Assembly (NCBI RefSeq): GCF_008728515.1
Contig: NC_044984.1
Coordinates: 99,743,181-99,807,180 of the forward strand
DNA from: Papio anubis
Taxonomy: Eukaryota > Chordata > Mammalia > Primates > Cercopithecidae
Reading direction: 5' to 3'
DNA length: 64,000 bases
Shown piece after piece: positions 12,030-23,600 of the stretch (its first letter is position 1; every line of letters begins with the position of its first letter). Under the pieces are notes generated by a model. It had not been told where the DNA came from. It ran no database searches and saw nothing but the letters and a program-made list of their open reading frames with translations. Position numbers and translations under genes: made by a program.

Positions 12030-12420
12030 ACTTACAAAAGGAATGTTCATCAAAGTTGCTTATAGTAAAGGGGAGTTGGAAGCCATATAGTGTCCAATAA
12101 TAAAGGACTGCTTAAAATCATGAATCAGCTATACAAGAGAATATTGTAGAGTCATCAAAATTATACTTTTGAAGGATATGTCATTTAATGGGAAAATGTG
12201 CATTGTCTATTTCAGAAAGCAAAGATATGAAATTTTGTGTAGAATTATCCCAGATATATATGAATGTGTGTATGTATGTATACACATGTACATATATACA
12301 CACAAATATAATAGTGTATAAGAGAGACAGGAAATACTGGCTTTCTGTTCGTGATGAAATGCAAATTCCTTATGTATTTTTCCAAAATGTTTAAAATGAG
12401 ACTTTTGTAATCAGAAGTAT
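12030..12420 (+). mobile_element. Old L1/HAL1-like 3' fragment
   Basis: Phrases such as ccaataataaaggactgctt and agagaatattgtagagtcat match the order of an ancient L1/HAL1 3' end (one-sided dilution of the 'tattcagccat' motif). It includes a short TG/TA microsatellite near 12265-12310. Confidence 0.45.
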
Positions 12421-13374
12421 ATAAGCCCCCTTCCCCTAAAGAAAATGATTATTCTACTGCCTGTCTTGACTGTATTCTTACTTGGGGGCAGGGTGGGTGG
12501 CGTGAACAGGGAGGGCTAATCTCTCCTTTCTGACTCATTCCACAGTCAGTCCTTTTTCTTATTATTCTCCAAAGGCACGAGGACCTTCCATGTTCCGAAA
12601 CCATTGTCCAGAGTATTTCTTCTGGACTATTTTCCACTTCCCTCCATCTGCTCGGCCAGCTGTTCTGCATCTGTAAAAGCTGGTTTCTGATGTCATCTCT
12701 AGGCAGGACCGCTCCCTCTCTCTCCTGCGCTCCTATACTTTGTGGCGTATCCACCCCAAGATAACACTTGTCACTCTGTTTTCCGAATTCAGTTTCATTA
12801 TTTGCTTCACATGTGCACTGAGCCCACTGACTTCTTTCCCTGTCTGTTGCCAGCACTGGGCTGCACCCTCTTTGGTCCAGACCATCTCATTCACCTTTTA
12901 ACACAAAATCAGGGTGAGTGGAGAGTGGGGGAGTGGTATGGTGGGTCTTCGCCTCTCGCTGTTCAGTGAACTTCATACCTGTCTTCCTGATCCCCAGCAC
13001 TAGCACGGGGTCAGGCTCGTGGGAGTGAACAACCACCATTTATCTCCGGAGTGTTGGGGGGAAGCCCTTTCATTTACTTGACAGTTTACTTGTCAATTTT
13101 ACATGTGTGGTCATTTTTAATCCTCTACACTTTCAGGTAATAGGAAAATAATTTGAATCAATTTCTTCCTTCACCATTTGGCGTAAAATTGGTGATTAAA
13201 CTTTTAACATCTTAAAAATAAATTCCCCAGGCTAGCGTCATGCCTAAATAATGCATGCATCTACTTCCCCCTGGTGGACTCATCTTCTAATAGCAGCTTG
13301 GTTTTTCCCGCTTTATCATTGGCAGGAGTAATCCATCTCTCATTTCCTTGACACAGATATTCATGGATTGCAGG
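12421..13374. other. Unassigned sequence, weak L2 flavour
   Basis: Pyrimidine-rich sense-strand texture resembles L2 3' sequence around 12640-12720 (ctgcatctgtaaaagctgg), but the match is not good enough to call. The minus-strand frame at 12449-12856 has no recognisable domain. Confidence 0.4.
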
Positions 13375-13560
13375 ATTCAGCAGTGTCTTCATAATAGCAG
13401 GAAGTTTATGTTCTGGCTTTCCCACTTACTAGCTGTGTAACTTGGGCAATTTACTTAACTTCTCTGCGTCTTGGTTTCTTAACCTGTAAAATGGAGACAG
13501 TATCAATAATAAAATATTAAAAACAAATACATATGAAGTGCTTACTACATGGCATGTATT
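13375..13560 (+). mobile_element. MIR SINE, sense
   Basis: The core is clear: cccacttactagctgtgtaa, cttgggcaatttacttaac, cctgtaaaatggagacag. Its 3' side continues on both sides of the next Alu. Confidence 0.85.
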
Positions 13561-13627
13561 AACTCATTAAATTTCTACAAAAATCCTATTACATAAGATT
13601 GAAAATGTCCTATAAAATGGGAACAAA

Positions 13628-13838
13628 TAGCCTGAGCAACATGGTGAAACCTCATTTCCAAAAATATAAAAACATTAGCCAGGCATGGCAGCGCACGCCT
13701 GTAGTCCCAGCTACTTGGGAGGCTGAGATGGGTGTCCAAGGAGGTCGAGGCTGCAGTGAGCTGTGATCGTGCCACTGCACTCCAGCCTGCTGGACAGAGT
13801 GAGACCCTGTCTCAGAAAATAAATAAATAAATGAATAA
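13628..13838 (+). mobile_element. 5'-truncated Alu (AluJ-like), sense
   Basis: It starts within the left monomer (gcctgagcaacatggtgaa) and ends in an (AAAT)n tail. The target-site duplications are 16 bp with one mismatch (ataaaatgggaacaaa at 13612-13627, ataaaatggaaacaaa at 13839-13854). Confidence 0.93.
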
Positions 13839-13854
13839 ATAAAATGGAAACAAA

Positions 13855-14632
13855 CATTCTTTCCATTTTACAAATAAGGGAATCAAGAACTGGAGAAAAA
13901 TCATTCCTACTTCTTAGAGAAGTGTGAGAATCACATGAATTAATACAGGGAGGATGGTTAGAGAGGGCCTGGCGCATAGCGCGTGTCCCCTGACATCATC
14001 GTCAGTGTTAGTGTTATAGGATTGGTTCTGTGATGACAACATTGCCATGGGCCATGTGGATCCTTGTTTACACTTGAGCTACTCTCATTTTCAACACACA
14101 TCAATCACTCACATGACAAAATATACACTATATCAAACAATGAGCTATGCTTATATATTCATAGTTTTCTAGACACTTCTTAAGTCAGGATATAAGTCTT
14201 CATTTCTCCAGAGGCTAATGGAAGGTCAGCCCATTTCACTCTTGAGTGTACTGGGGAGATTCTGGGAGAGGGAAGGAAGAGTGAATGGGCAGATTAAGTA
14301 TATCAGGATGCAGCTGTCTAGAAGTAAAAGGGGTCCCCATATATTTTCCCCACATTTTCCCAGGTCTGAGCATGAGCAGTGGGGATGGAGGAACTGGGCT
14401 GGCACTCACAGCTATCCATGTAGCTTGTTAAGTTGCTCATTTCCTCATGCATCTATGCCCTGAACCCCTAAGTGTCTTGCACCGTTTGAAGTGCTGGCCT
14501 CTTGCTCAGTGCTTCCTTACAAAGTCCATCATGCTGCTGCTGATGCCAAAAGAAATGAAAGAATCAGGGACACAGATGAAGATGAGAACATGACCAATGT
14601 GTGGATTTTCTTGTAGACAAATTCTTTACATT
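13855..14632. other. Unassigned sequence
   Basis: No gene or nameable repeat. Short frames at 14218-14463 have no domain evidence. Confidence 0.5.
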
Positions 14633-14986
14633 TGCTATGGTCTGAATGCTTGTGTGCTCCCCACCACCCCAATTCATGTGTTGAAATGCTAACTACCAAC
14701 TCGATGGTATTCAGAGGTGGGCCTTTGGAAATTAATTAGGTCATAGGGATTCGGTCCCTTAGGAAAGAGGCCTGAGGGAACTTGATCATCCCTTCTACCA
14801 AGTGAGGACACAGAAAGAAATTGTCCTCTGTGAACCCGGAAGGGGGCCCTCACCAGACATTGAATCTGCCAGTGCCTTGATCTTGAACTTCCCAGGCTCC
14901 AGGACTGTGAGAAATAAGTTGTTTTTTTATTTATAAACCACCCAGTCTATGATACTGTGTTATAGCAGCCTGAAAGGACTAGGACA
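14633..14986 (+). mobile_element. MLT1A-type MaLR LTR, sense
   Basis: It runs from tgctatggtctgaatgc to cagcctgaaaggactaggac, with internal landmarks ccctcaccagacattgaatc and ccaggactgtgagaaataa. This is the standard order of an MLT1A-like solo LTR. The flanks acatt/acact match at 4 of 5 positions. Confidence 0.85.
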
Positions 14987-15032
14987 ACACTGCATTTAAA
15001 AAAATATAGGTATTGTGTTAAGAAATGCAATA

Positions 15033-15344
15033 GGCTGGGTGTGGTGGCTTACGCCTGTAATCTCAACACTGGGAAACTGAGGCAGGTGGGTTGCCCAGGG
15101 AATTGAAGCCCAGCCTGGGCAACATGGCGAAAAATTAACCAGGTGTGGTGGTATGCACCTGTAGTCCCAGCTACCAGGGAGGCTGAAGTGGAAGGATCAC
15201 CTGAGTCTGGGAGGTCGAGGCTGCAGTGAGCCAAGATTGAACCATTGCACTGCAGCTTGGGTGACAGAGGGAGACCCTCTCTCAAACAAACAAACCCCCA
15301 AAAAGCAAAACAAACAAACAAAAACAAAAAACAAAGAAAAAAAA
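15033..15344 (+). mobile_element. Alu SINE, sense
   Basis: Alu from ggctgggtgtggtggctta, with a deletion removing the end of the left monomer, and an A-rich tail built of (AAAC)n. Perfect 13-bp duplications aagaaatgcaata lie at 15020-15032 and 15345-15357. Confidence 0.94.
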
Positions 15345-15357
15345 AAGAAATGCAATA

Positions 15358-15875
15358 ATGTGAATATTTTTGAACTCTCACAACTTGATTAAAAGGCTAA
15401 TCATGCAAAATTAAATATTGAACTTCTAACAAATTAAATTTGAATAATCAAGTCCAATATGAATGGAAATTATTGGGGGTGAGAGGGAGTACATTTTGGT
15501 AATTGATTTTTTTTTTTTTTTGAACAAATAGAGCCCTAGAAACCAGTGCATAGAAAACTGAGGAAATATGAGATAACCTTCCAAGGAATGGCCAGGTCAC
15601 GGGGTGCTCCATGGGAAGTCGAGCTTGGCGCTGATTCTAATTTGAAGATGAGTAATGCAGTGACAGCACAGGCTGCTCCACGGAAAACAGGCAGCTGCCC
15701 CCACGTGTCCTTCGCCTAAAAGTACCAGTTCTCTCTAACACTGATGCTGTGGAGGTGCACACAGGGCACAGTGGAGGTTGTCATGTAATTCATTGCCATT
15801 CACCTTTCTGCTGAGCATAGAATGGAATCTCATCCATGCCCATTTAACTTACTGATGACATTAGAAGCCCCAGAT
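15358..15875. other. Unassigned sequence
   Basis: No gene or repeat recognised. A 15-T run sits near 15507-15521. Confidence 0.5.
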
Positions 15876-16395
15876 TGATTTCCTTCCCTCCCTTCCTTCC
15901 TTCCTTGCTTCCTTCCTTCCTTCCTTCCTTCCCTCCCTCCCTCCTCCTTTCCTTCTTTCCTTCTTCCTTCCCTCCTTCCTTCCTTCCCTCCCTCCTTCCT
16001 TCCTTCTTTCCTTCCCTCCTTCCTTCTTTCCTTCCTTTTTTCCTTCCTTCCTTCCTTCTTTCCTTCCTCCCTCCCTCTCTCTCCCTTCCTTCCTTCCTTC
16101 CTTCCTTCCTTCCTTCCTTCCTTCTTTCCTTCCTTCCTTCCCTCCCTCCCTCCTCCCTTTCTTTCTTTCTTTTCTTTTTTCTTTTCTTTCTTTCTTTCTT
16201 TCTTTCTTTCTCTTTCTTTTTCTTTCTTTCTCTCTGTTTTCCTTTCCTTCCTTTCCCTTCCTTTCCTTCCCCTTCCTTCCTTCCTTCTCACTTTCTCCTC
16301 TTTCTTTCTTTGTTGTTTCTTTCTTTCCTTCCTTCCTTCCTTCCTTCCTTCCTTTCTCTCTCTCTTTCTTTCCCTTTCTCTCTCTCTTTCTTTCC

Positions 16396-16473
<78 letters not shown>

Positions 16474-16926
16474 GTTTTCCTTTCCTTCCCTTCCCCTTCC
16501 TTCCTTCTCACTTTCTCTTCTTTCTTTCTTTCTTTTTTTCTTTCTTTCTCTGTCTTCCTTTCCTTCCTTTCCTTTCCTTCCCCTTCCTTCCTTCTTTCTC
16601 ACTTTCTCTTCTTTCTTTCTTTCTTTNNNNNNNNNNNNNNNNNNNNNNNNNNNNNNNNNNNNNNNNNNNNNNNNNNNNNNNNNNNNNNNNNNNNNNNNNN
16701 NNNNNNNNNNNNNNNNNNNNNNNNNNTTTCTTTCTTTCTTTTCTTTCCTTCCTTCCTTCCTTCTCTTTCTTTCCTTTCTTTCTTTCTCTATCTCTTCTTT
16801 CTTTATCTCTCTCTTCTTCTTTCCCTCCCTCTCTCTCTCCCTCCCTCCTTCCTTCCTTCCTTCTTTCCTTCTTCTTCTCTTCTCTTTTTTTCTTTTCTTT
16901 TCTTTCCTTTTTTCTTTTTCTTTCTT
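15876..16926. repeat. Polypyrimidine (TTCC)n/(TTTC)n microsatellite
   Basis: About 1 kb in which the plus strand is almost only T and C: first TTCC/TCCC units, then TTTC and mixed units. It leads directly into the antisense Alu at 16927, so it probably expanded from that Alu's poly(A) tail. The long open frames read from it on both strands are low-complexity Ser/Phe/Leu or Lys/Glu/Arg artefacts. The true length is unknown because of the internal gap. Confidence 0.97.
16627..16726. other. Assembly gap, exactly 100 N
   Basis: The round length implies a placeholder of unknown size placed where the microsatellite could not be assembled. Confidence 0.98.
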
Positions 16927-17207
16927 TTTGACATGGACTCACTCTGTCACCCAGGCTGGAATGCAGTGGCATGATCATAGCTCACTGCAGTATTCAACTG
17001 CTGGGTTCAAGTAATCCTCCTGTCTCAGGCTCCCAAGTAGCTGGGACTACAGGCACATGCAACCACACCTGGCTATTTTTATTCTTTTGTAGAGACAAAT
17101 TCTCACTATGTTGCCCAGGCTGGTCTCAAAGTCCTGGACTCAAGTGATCCTCCTGTCTCAACCTCCCAAAGTGCTGGGATTATAGGCATGAGTCACCACG
17201 TGTAGCC
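16927..17207 (-). mobile_element. AluJ-like SINE, antisense
   Basis: Reverse Alu (ctgtcacccaggctggaatg ... gtgctgggattataggcatg), ending cacgtgtagcc. Its 3' tail is the huge polypyrimidine tract to its left. Confidence 0.93.
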
Positions 17208-17399
17208 TAATTGAGTTATTTGTTGGTTTTCAGAGCAATGCCCAAAGGCCCGAGGAATGGTAACTCATTCAGTGAAGGCTACAACATGAAATGTCAACTT
17301 GAAAAAAAAGAAAACAAGTTGCTTAATTTCTCCTCCACAACTTGAAAAAGAACATTGCAAGATGTTGACTTAGAGGAAAATTCATCATGCAACATTTAG

Positions 17400-17530
17400 A
17401 GGAAAATTCAGCAAACATTTATAGAGCACTTACTATTTAGGCCAGACCTGTGTTAGATCTTTCCTATATAGCATCTCATTTAATCTTTAAAGCCACAGAG
17501 AAATTAAAACTATAGAGATTATTATACAAT
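17400..17530 (-). mobile_element. MIR/L2-type fragment, antisense
   Basis: The phrase cagcaaacatttatagagc is followed by gcatctcatttaatcttta, the reversed order of a MIR-family 3' region. Diverged and short. Confidence 0.5.
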
Positions 17531-18541
17531 AACAAGGTTAACCCTCTAGGCAATGGTTTGGGATTTTCCGTGTATGCCTGTTTATTGCTAGAGAATTTAA
17601 TTTGGAGACAAAGTGATTTTAATGCCCTTGCACCTATAGGAATACTTTCCTTTCTCTTCCTTCTGTTGGAATGTGAAGAGGCCCAAGAAAATATTACTCT
17701 TCCTTGCCAAGTTCTGAATGAGTTGAGAAATAGGACAAAAGAGTAAGGCAAATGGAAGAGCAAGATAATCACCTTTGTTGCTGATAAAGCTGATGTTTGG
17801 AGATTGTGCCTTTTTTTTTTTTCTGTGGGTAAGCAGATTTCCTACTACTGAGCCCCAGAGTTAGAAATACCCAACCACCAGCAGTGTGGGGCCACCCTGG
17901 GCCTCTGCACACACAGGACGATCCCCGGAAGACCCTCAGTGTGTGTGTGTGGTGATAGGGTGTGGAGAGGAGAATGTGTATTTTCTGCAGGCAGTCAGCT
18001 CCCAAGGAGAAAGGGAGGAAAAGGGGCTGGGCTACCCTGGTGCAGTGCCTGCTCTCAGCAGAGTTGGCTAGCACCGGCTTGTGCATATCTCTTCTCAGCT
18101 CCAGGTTCGGTGAGTCCTTTCTGGTAGCTTGGCGTCAGCCCTGCTGATGGTATCTTTACACTACAGAAATGGGTATCTTTACACTACAGAAGTTATCAAA
18201 TGCTGCAAATTAAAGCTTTGGCCCCAGAGAACCAATTGGTGGACATTTACCAGCACACCACTAACTGCTGCCAAAATTTCCAACCAGAGATCTTTCTTCT
18301 TCCCCAGCAAAAAAATGAATGAGAGGGATGGAAAAAGGGTGGAGCTCCTTCCACATGGAAGGAATATCAGGAGCCGAGAAGAAGAGTTAGCATCACCACC
18401 GTCTTCCTCCGGGTGAAGTTACATCTTTCTTGGTGATTCTCAAGACCAAGGCCATGAGAATGACCCCTCCAGGCAGGGCTCTGTTCTCTGTTTCCCTTTA
18501 CAGCAAAACTCCTCAAAAGGTTGTCTACACCTTCTGTTTTT
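17531..18541. other. Unassigned sequence
   Basis: No exon or named repeat could be supported. Several overlapping short frames at 17886-18147 are on the same DNA in all three frames, which argues against coding. A 20-bp tandem duplication lies at 18149-18191. Confidence 0.5.
18149..18191. repeat. 20-bp direct duplication
   Basis: ggtatctttacactacagaa occurs at 18149-18168 and again at 18172-18191, a 23-bp period. Confidence 0.9.
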
Positions 18542-18852
18542 TTTTTTTTTTTTTTTTTTTTCTTTTTTTGAGACAGAGTCTCTCTCTGTTGCCCAGGCTG
18601 GGGTGCAGTGGTGCCATCTTGGTTCACTGCAACCTTTGCCTCCAGGGTTCAAGCAATTCTCCTGCCTCAGCCTCCTGAGCAGCTGGGATTACAGGTGCGC
18701 ACCATCACGCCCAGCTAATTCTTTTGTATTTTTAGTGGAGACGGGGGTTTCACCATGTTAGTCAGGCTGGTCTTGAACTCCTGACCTCGTGATCTGCCTG
18801 CTGCAGCTTCCTAAAGTGCTGGGATTATAGGCGTGAGCCACTGTGCCCGGCC
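18542..18852 (-). mobile_element. Alu SINE (AluS/Y-like), antisense
   Basis: Long poly-T head and a complete reverse Alu ending actgtgcccggcc. The 14-bp duplications caccttctgttttt lie at 18528-18541 and 18853-18866. Confidence 0.95.
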
Positions 18853-18866
18853 CACCTTCTGTTTTT

Positions 18867-19849
18867 AAATGTTTTGTTTGAGTCAGACCATTAGGGATAA
18901 AGGTGATGAAGCCGCTTACCCTACTGGGAAGCACTGGGAAGCTGCAGGCTTAGGAGGCATGCGTGATCCCTTTGTGACAAGGATGCATACTCCTTTTGGA
19001 GAGGCATGAAGAAGTGGAGACCATCGTCCTCTGACCACTACCGCCCATGCTCCTTGAATTCTGCATGCTCTTCACACTGTTGAGAACGATGGCTATGGGG
19101 TTCCCCAAAGCTTTACCTTCCAGGGACATTTTGTTTCCAGAGAGCACAGGGATAGTGCAGAGGTTGGATTTATGCACCTAAGAACATGCACTGTCAGAGC
19201 CTGATTCTCTATTTTTAGCTGTACTCTCTTGATTTCAGATCCAAGCATGCCAGAAAATTCATCCTTGATTTTCATTTCCTTGAGTGTTTGGCTGCTTCAG
19301 ACCACTCCTGATACTGATGACTGTAACAGGGCTCTTGTTGAAATAGCAGAATCCACTTTAACTAATTTTCGCAGAAAATGCATGTATGAAAGGATATTAG
19401 AAAGTGCAAGAATCTCGGGGGTGAGGGAGAAGGAAGGCAGAGAGTATCAGGCTCTGAGGCTATTGCAGCCAGAAGCAAGACTCAACCCATCCCGCAGGGG
19501 TGCCCCAGTGAAGACCCCACTGTTGCTGCTGCTGCTGCTGCTGTGCTCAGCACAGACCCTGCTTTTCCCACTCATGATTCCGGGATTGCACACCCGAGGC
19601 TGTGCCATCTGCACCAATGCCCCACTCCTTCCAGCACCCCATCCTTACTTTGTGTGCTTGGAATACATGCATCTAATTGATGGAGTCTATGTCACATGGC
19701 TGACTCCAGCTGCAAGGGTGGCTGCCAGGTGGAGTTCTGACCCCCTCCCCTGGGGAGGAGGGAGAGACTCATAACGCGGTACTTTCTCCAGTATAAGAGG
19801 GATGGTTGCAACACGACACACGTCCACTGCCCTTTCCAAATCCCACTTC
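18867..19849. other. Unassigned sequence with a 181-codon open frame
   Basis: Non-repetitive by eye. A plus-strand frame at 19229-19774 is open for 181 codons. Its only notable content is a run of nine leucines, eight of them from a TTG/CTG triplet run at 19520-19543. I see no conserved domain, no splice-supported structure and no promoter, so it is not called as a gene. Confidence 0.45.
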
Positions 19850-20231
19850 TCACTACTTGGCCTTTCCTTCCACAATGCTTCAGTCATTGTGAGTGGCTTG
19901 GAGGCCATGCAATTTCTTGTCACCAAGCCTTTAAACAATCCTCTCTCTTTGCCTGGGATGCTCAGCTGACCCCGCTACGGTGGAGGCATCCTCAGGCTCA
20001 GCTGCCACCTTTTCCGGGAGGCCTTCCCTGGCCCCGCAGAAGCCAAGATGGAGTCATGACAGAGACACACGTGGACTCTCATGGAGACCCAGAAGCAAAG
20101 TGTTACCCCTCTGCAGGAATTCCCCAGTGGGTCTCCTGCCCATTCTTTTTTGCTCTTCCTTCAGGCCCTGGTGCTGGTTGCTATTATTTCCATTTTTTCT
20201 TGTTCATGCCTCAGTGAAGAAGAATCACTTT
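19850..20231 (+). mobile_element. L2-like 3' fragment, sense
   Basis: tttgcctgggatgctcagc followed by gccaccttttccgggaggcc and ttccctggcccc follows the order of L2 3' sequence (a 'gcctgga-tgctc' then 'cttctc-gaggccttccctga' layout). The boundaries are soft. Confidence 0.5.
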
Positions 20232-20518
20232 TGTTTATTTATTTAGAGACAGGGTCTCATTCTGTTGCCCAGCTGGAGTGCAGTGGCATGATCACCGGAG
20301 CCTCGAACTTCCAGTCTCAAGCAATCCTCCCGCCTCGGCCTCCTGAGTTGCTGGGACCACAGGCATGCACCACCATGCCCAGCTAATTTTTAAACTTTTG
20401 TGCAGACAGGGTCTCACCCTGTTGCCCAGGCTGGTCTCAAACTCCTGGGCTCAAGTCATCCTTCTGCCTTGGCCTCTCAAAGTGCTGGGATTACAGGTGC
20501 AAGCCCCGGTGCCTAGCC
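20232..20518 (-). mobile_element. AluJ-like SINE, antisense
   Basis: Reverse Alu ending ccggtgcctagcc. The flanks aatcactttt and aatccctttt are a probable degenerate duplication. It lies 29 bp from a sense Alu. Confidence 0.93.
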
Positions 20519-20547
20519 AGACAAATCCCTTTTAAAAACAACGTAGA

Positions 20548-20858
20548 GGCCAAGTGCAGTGGCTCACACCTGTAATCCCAGCACTTTGGGAGACTGAGGC
20601 AGAAGGATCAAGTGGGCCCAAGAGCTCGAGACCAGCCTTGTGGCAATATAGTGAGACCCTGTCTCTACAAAAATGTAAAACTTAGCTGGGCATTGTGGTG
20701 TGCACCTGTGGTCCCAGCTACTCAGGAGGCTGAGGTGGGAGGATTGCTTAAGCCTGGGAGTTCCAGGCTGCAGTGAGCTATGATCTAGCTACTGCACTCC
20801 AGCCTGGGCAACAGAGTGAGACCTTGTCTCTAAAAACAATAACAATAACAAACAATCT
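20548..20858 (+). mobile_element. Alu SINE (AluJ/S-like), sense
   Basis: Complete Alu from ggccaagtgcagtggctcac to a degenerate (AAC/AAT) tail. It pairs head to head with the preceding antisense Alu. Confidence 0.94.
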
Positions 20859-20963
20859 GGAATTTTATGTGACAGCAACACACACCTGTTCCAGCTTCAA
20901 AGGCTTTGGTGAAGAGTCAAATTGTTTCTCAGGAGTGTATCAAGTACTCAGCACAATAGCACC

Positions 20964-21362
20964 ATATTAGGCTGTTCTTTGTGTTGCTCTAAAGAAGTAG
21001 CTGAGACTAGGTAATTTATAAAGAAAAGAGGTTTAATAGGCCGATGGTTCTGCAGGCTCTACCAGGATGGCTCCAGTACCTGCTTCTGGCGTGACCTCAG
21101 AAAGCTTACAACCATGGCAGAAGACAAGGTGGGAGCAGGTCACATGATGAGAGCAGAAGCAAGAGAGAGGGTAGGCAGGTGCCACACACTTTTAAAGTAC
21201 CAGATCTCGCCAGAGCTTGCTCACTCACTATTGCCAGGAGATGGCACCAAGCCATTCACGAGGTATCTGCCGCCATAACCCAAAGACCTGCCACCAGCCC
21301 CCACCTCAAACATTGGACATTACACTTCAACATGAAATTTGGAGGAGATAAGCACTGTATCA
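20964..21362 (-). mobile_element. MaLR (MST/THE1-like) LTR, antisense
   Basis: tattaggctgttctttg, then gactaggtaatttataaag, aagcttacaaccatggcaga and caacatgaaatttggagg is the reversed layout of an MST/THE1-type LTR. It ends near tgtatca. No internal MaLR sequence follows, so it is a solo LTR. Confidence 0.8.
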
Positions 21363-21739
21363 AGCACTTAGATCTTTAGAGCTGGAAATCCATGAGGCTA
21401 TGGCCTGTGTGTGGGAGTGGGGGTTGTGGGATGGGCAATTAGGCAATGGAAAAGTGGTGGGACAGAGGAGAGAGGGAGAGGGACAGGGACAGGGAAGGAA
21501 GCCAGGCTCTGCTGAGATGCTACGGGCAGGAGTAGCTCCCGATGTTGGAGCTCAGCTTGGAAGGCCTCTAGGGCTGCTCTGTTTACTATGCTGAGCTGCT
21601 GTGAATTCTCCGAACATCCGCAAAATTTCACCATATGACACTCCTGTCTCCCTGATCCCACTCATACAGAACCATTTATTTCACAGTCTTTTTCATTAAG
21701 CACAGAGATATCCTTTGATGTTTATTAACGCTGCCATGT
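21363..21739. other. Unassigned sequence
   Basis: A G-rich stretch (21409-21500) with no reading frame or repeat I can name. Confidence 0.45.
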
Positions 21740-21925
21740 TTCAAAAGAGGAAACTGAGATACAGGAGAGCAATGTACTTGCCTCAAGGCCTCTCATCCAG
21801 TGGCAGGTTCAGCCCACACCTTTACTGAACATCTACAAAGAGTCAGGTCATAAGGACTGGTAGGTGGTGGAGTGGGTCTTGAACCCAGGTCTGTACAACT
21901 TCGACGCCTTTCTGCTATAGCAAGG
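21740..21925 (-). mobile_element. MIR SINE, antisense
   Basis: gaggaaactgagatacagg and cttgaacccaggtctgt appear in reversed MIR order. Confidence 0.75.
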
Positions 21926-22230
21926 CAGCATGCAGCAGAGATCTAACTAGCAAAGGTGTGCTTAATCATACAAAGAAAGAGAGAGAAGAGGAAATGAGAG
22001 GGAAGAAGAGAAAAAAGGAGAGATGAGAGAAATGAGCTAATTATGGTGCAGTTGAGAGGCTGCACACTGGGGGCATTCATGTCGAATGTGGCTGCTGGGG
22101 TTTTTGGAGATAAAGAAACAAAGGTCCTTTCTTACTCTCCCAGTTAGGACCAGTGTAGAGACAGATATGGCAATCAGACAGGTGGAGATTAAAATGGCAC
22201 ATCTTAAGAAGGGAAAGTGAAAACAATTCT
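21926..22230. other. Unassigned purine-rich sequence
   Basis: Purine-rich (aaagaaagagagagaagag around 21973), otherwise featureless. Confidence 0.45.
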
Positions 22231-22661
22231 ATTGGTTTGAATAGCCCCCAAATCATGTCTGCTGGAACCTCAGAATGTGACCTTATTTGGAAATAGGGTC
22301 TTTGCAGATGTAATCAGTCCACACGAGGTCATTCTGGATTGGGGTGGGCCCTAATGCAATGACTAGTGTTTTTATAAGAAGAGAAGACAGACACAGAGAC
22401 ACACAGAGAGAACACCTTGTTGAGACGTAGGCAGAGACTGGAGTGATGCAGCTGCAAGCTTAGGGATGTCAAGGATTGCCAGTCACCAGAAGCTGGAGGA
22501 GGTGAAGAAGGATCTTCCCCAGCACCTTCAGAGGGAGCATGAGCCTGCTGGCACCTCAATTTTGGACTTTTAGGCTCCAGAACTGTGGGAGAATGAACTT
22601 CTGTTGTTTTAAGCCACCCATTTTGTGGTACTTTGTTACAGCAGCCACAGAAAAGTAATGC
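22231..22661 (+). mobile_element. MLT1-type MaLR LTR, sense
   Basis: Landmarks in order: tgtgaccttatttggaaata, gggtctttgcagatgtaatc, gccagtcaccagaagctgg, ctccagaactgtgggagaat, gtggtactttgttacagcag. This is the layout of an MLT1-group solo LTR. Confidence 0.85.
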
Positions 22662-23344
22662 GCCAGGCAGTTTGGAGAACATGGTTTTCTGTTTGCAAGG
22701 AAGTGGGTTTGTGGGTGCCTCATCCCTAAATAGACAGACTTTCCCTTCCAGGGAAGCATAGACCATGCACCCTCCATAGGCAGGCTGCCTCTCCAGGAGG
22801 AAGGAGATAAACTGAGCATGCCCAGTTCTTTTTCCAAAGCTCACCAATCAGAGGCAAAAGATGAGAAGTGGGGGTAGTCTAGCTAAAGTTCCTGCCATGG
22901 GAAGCATGGGGAGTGGGAAGTAAGAGTTCCTATCTAATGGTGGGCTGTAGATGCCTATTTTTTAGCTTGCAGTATATATTTATTTTATATATATATATAA
23001 CATATTATATATGCTTATATAATAGGTAAAGATAAATTATATAAATATATAATATAAAATATATATTTAAATAGAATCAGTAGTCAACAGCTAAAAGTTG
23101 GAGGATTTTATATAAAATCCAGATTTCAAGGTTCTCCTATGAAAAAATCTGGCCACGCTGGGCTCACATTCTCACAGGGCAGCCTGGTTGTTGCTGCAAA
23201 GAGGCTGCCTTCTGCAGATGGGGCCCAAGCTCTCCAGCTCACCGTTCTCCTACCCCTTTCTACCTCCTGCCACTCCCTACCGCTTACCCAGGTCTGCGCC
23301 ACTCATGCCTGTGAGCCCCGGTGTCTGTAGACATTTTGGTTTGG
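22662..23344. other. Unassigned sequence with an AT-rich tract
   Basis: Positions 22967-23075 are nearly pure (TA)n/AT-rich low complexity. The remainder shows no gene or named repeat. Confidence 0.5.
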
Positions 23345-23600
23345 GGCTTACAGAGTAGAGAGCAAGAGCACAGACTCTAGAATCAGCCAAGCCTGCTGTT
23401 CAAATCTGATCTATGTCACTTCCTAAATGTGTGGCATTGGGCAACTTAGCTAACCTCCTTGAGACTCAGTTTCCTCATCTGGAAAATGAGAATAATAATA
23501 GAACTAAGTTATGGGGCTGGTGCAAGAATTAAATAACGTAATTATGGGAGTCTTTTTGTATATGTGCAAGATACATAATAGATGGGAACTACTGTTACTC
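23345..23600 (+). mobile_element. MIR SINE, sense
   Basis: agcacagactctagaatcag, gcattgggcaacttagctaa and gtttcctcatctggaaaatg give an almost full MIR. Confidence 0.88.

Noticed and set aside
15830..17014. Long open frames on both strands, up to 379 codons, across the T/C tract
   Set aside because: They are translations of a two-letter microsatellite and cross a 100-N gap. Composition is only Ser/Phe/Leu/Pro or Lys/Glu/Arg/Gly.
17372..17409. Direct repeat tagaggaaaattca
   Set aside because: 14 bp in AT-rich DNA, no wider structure.
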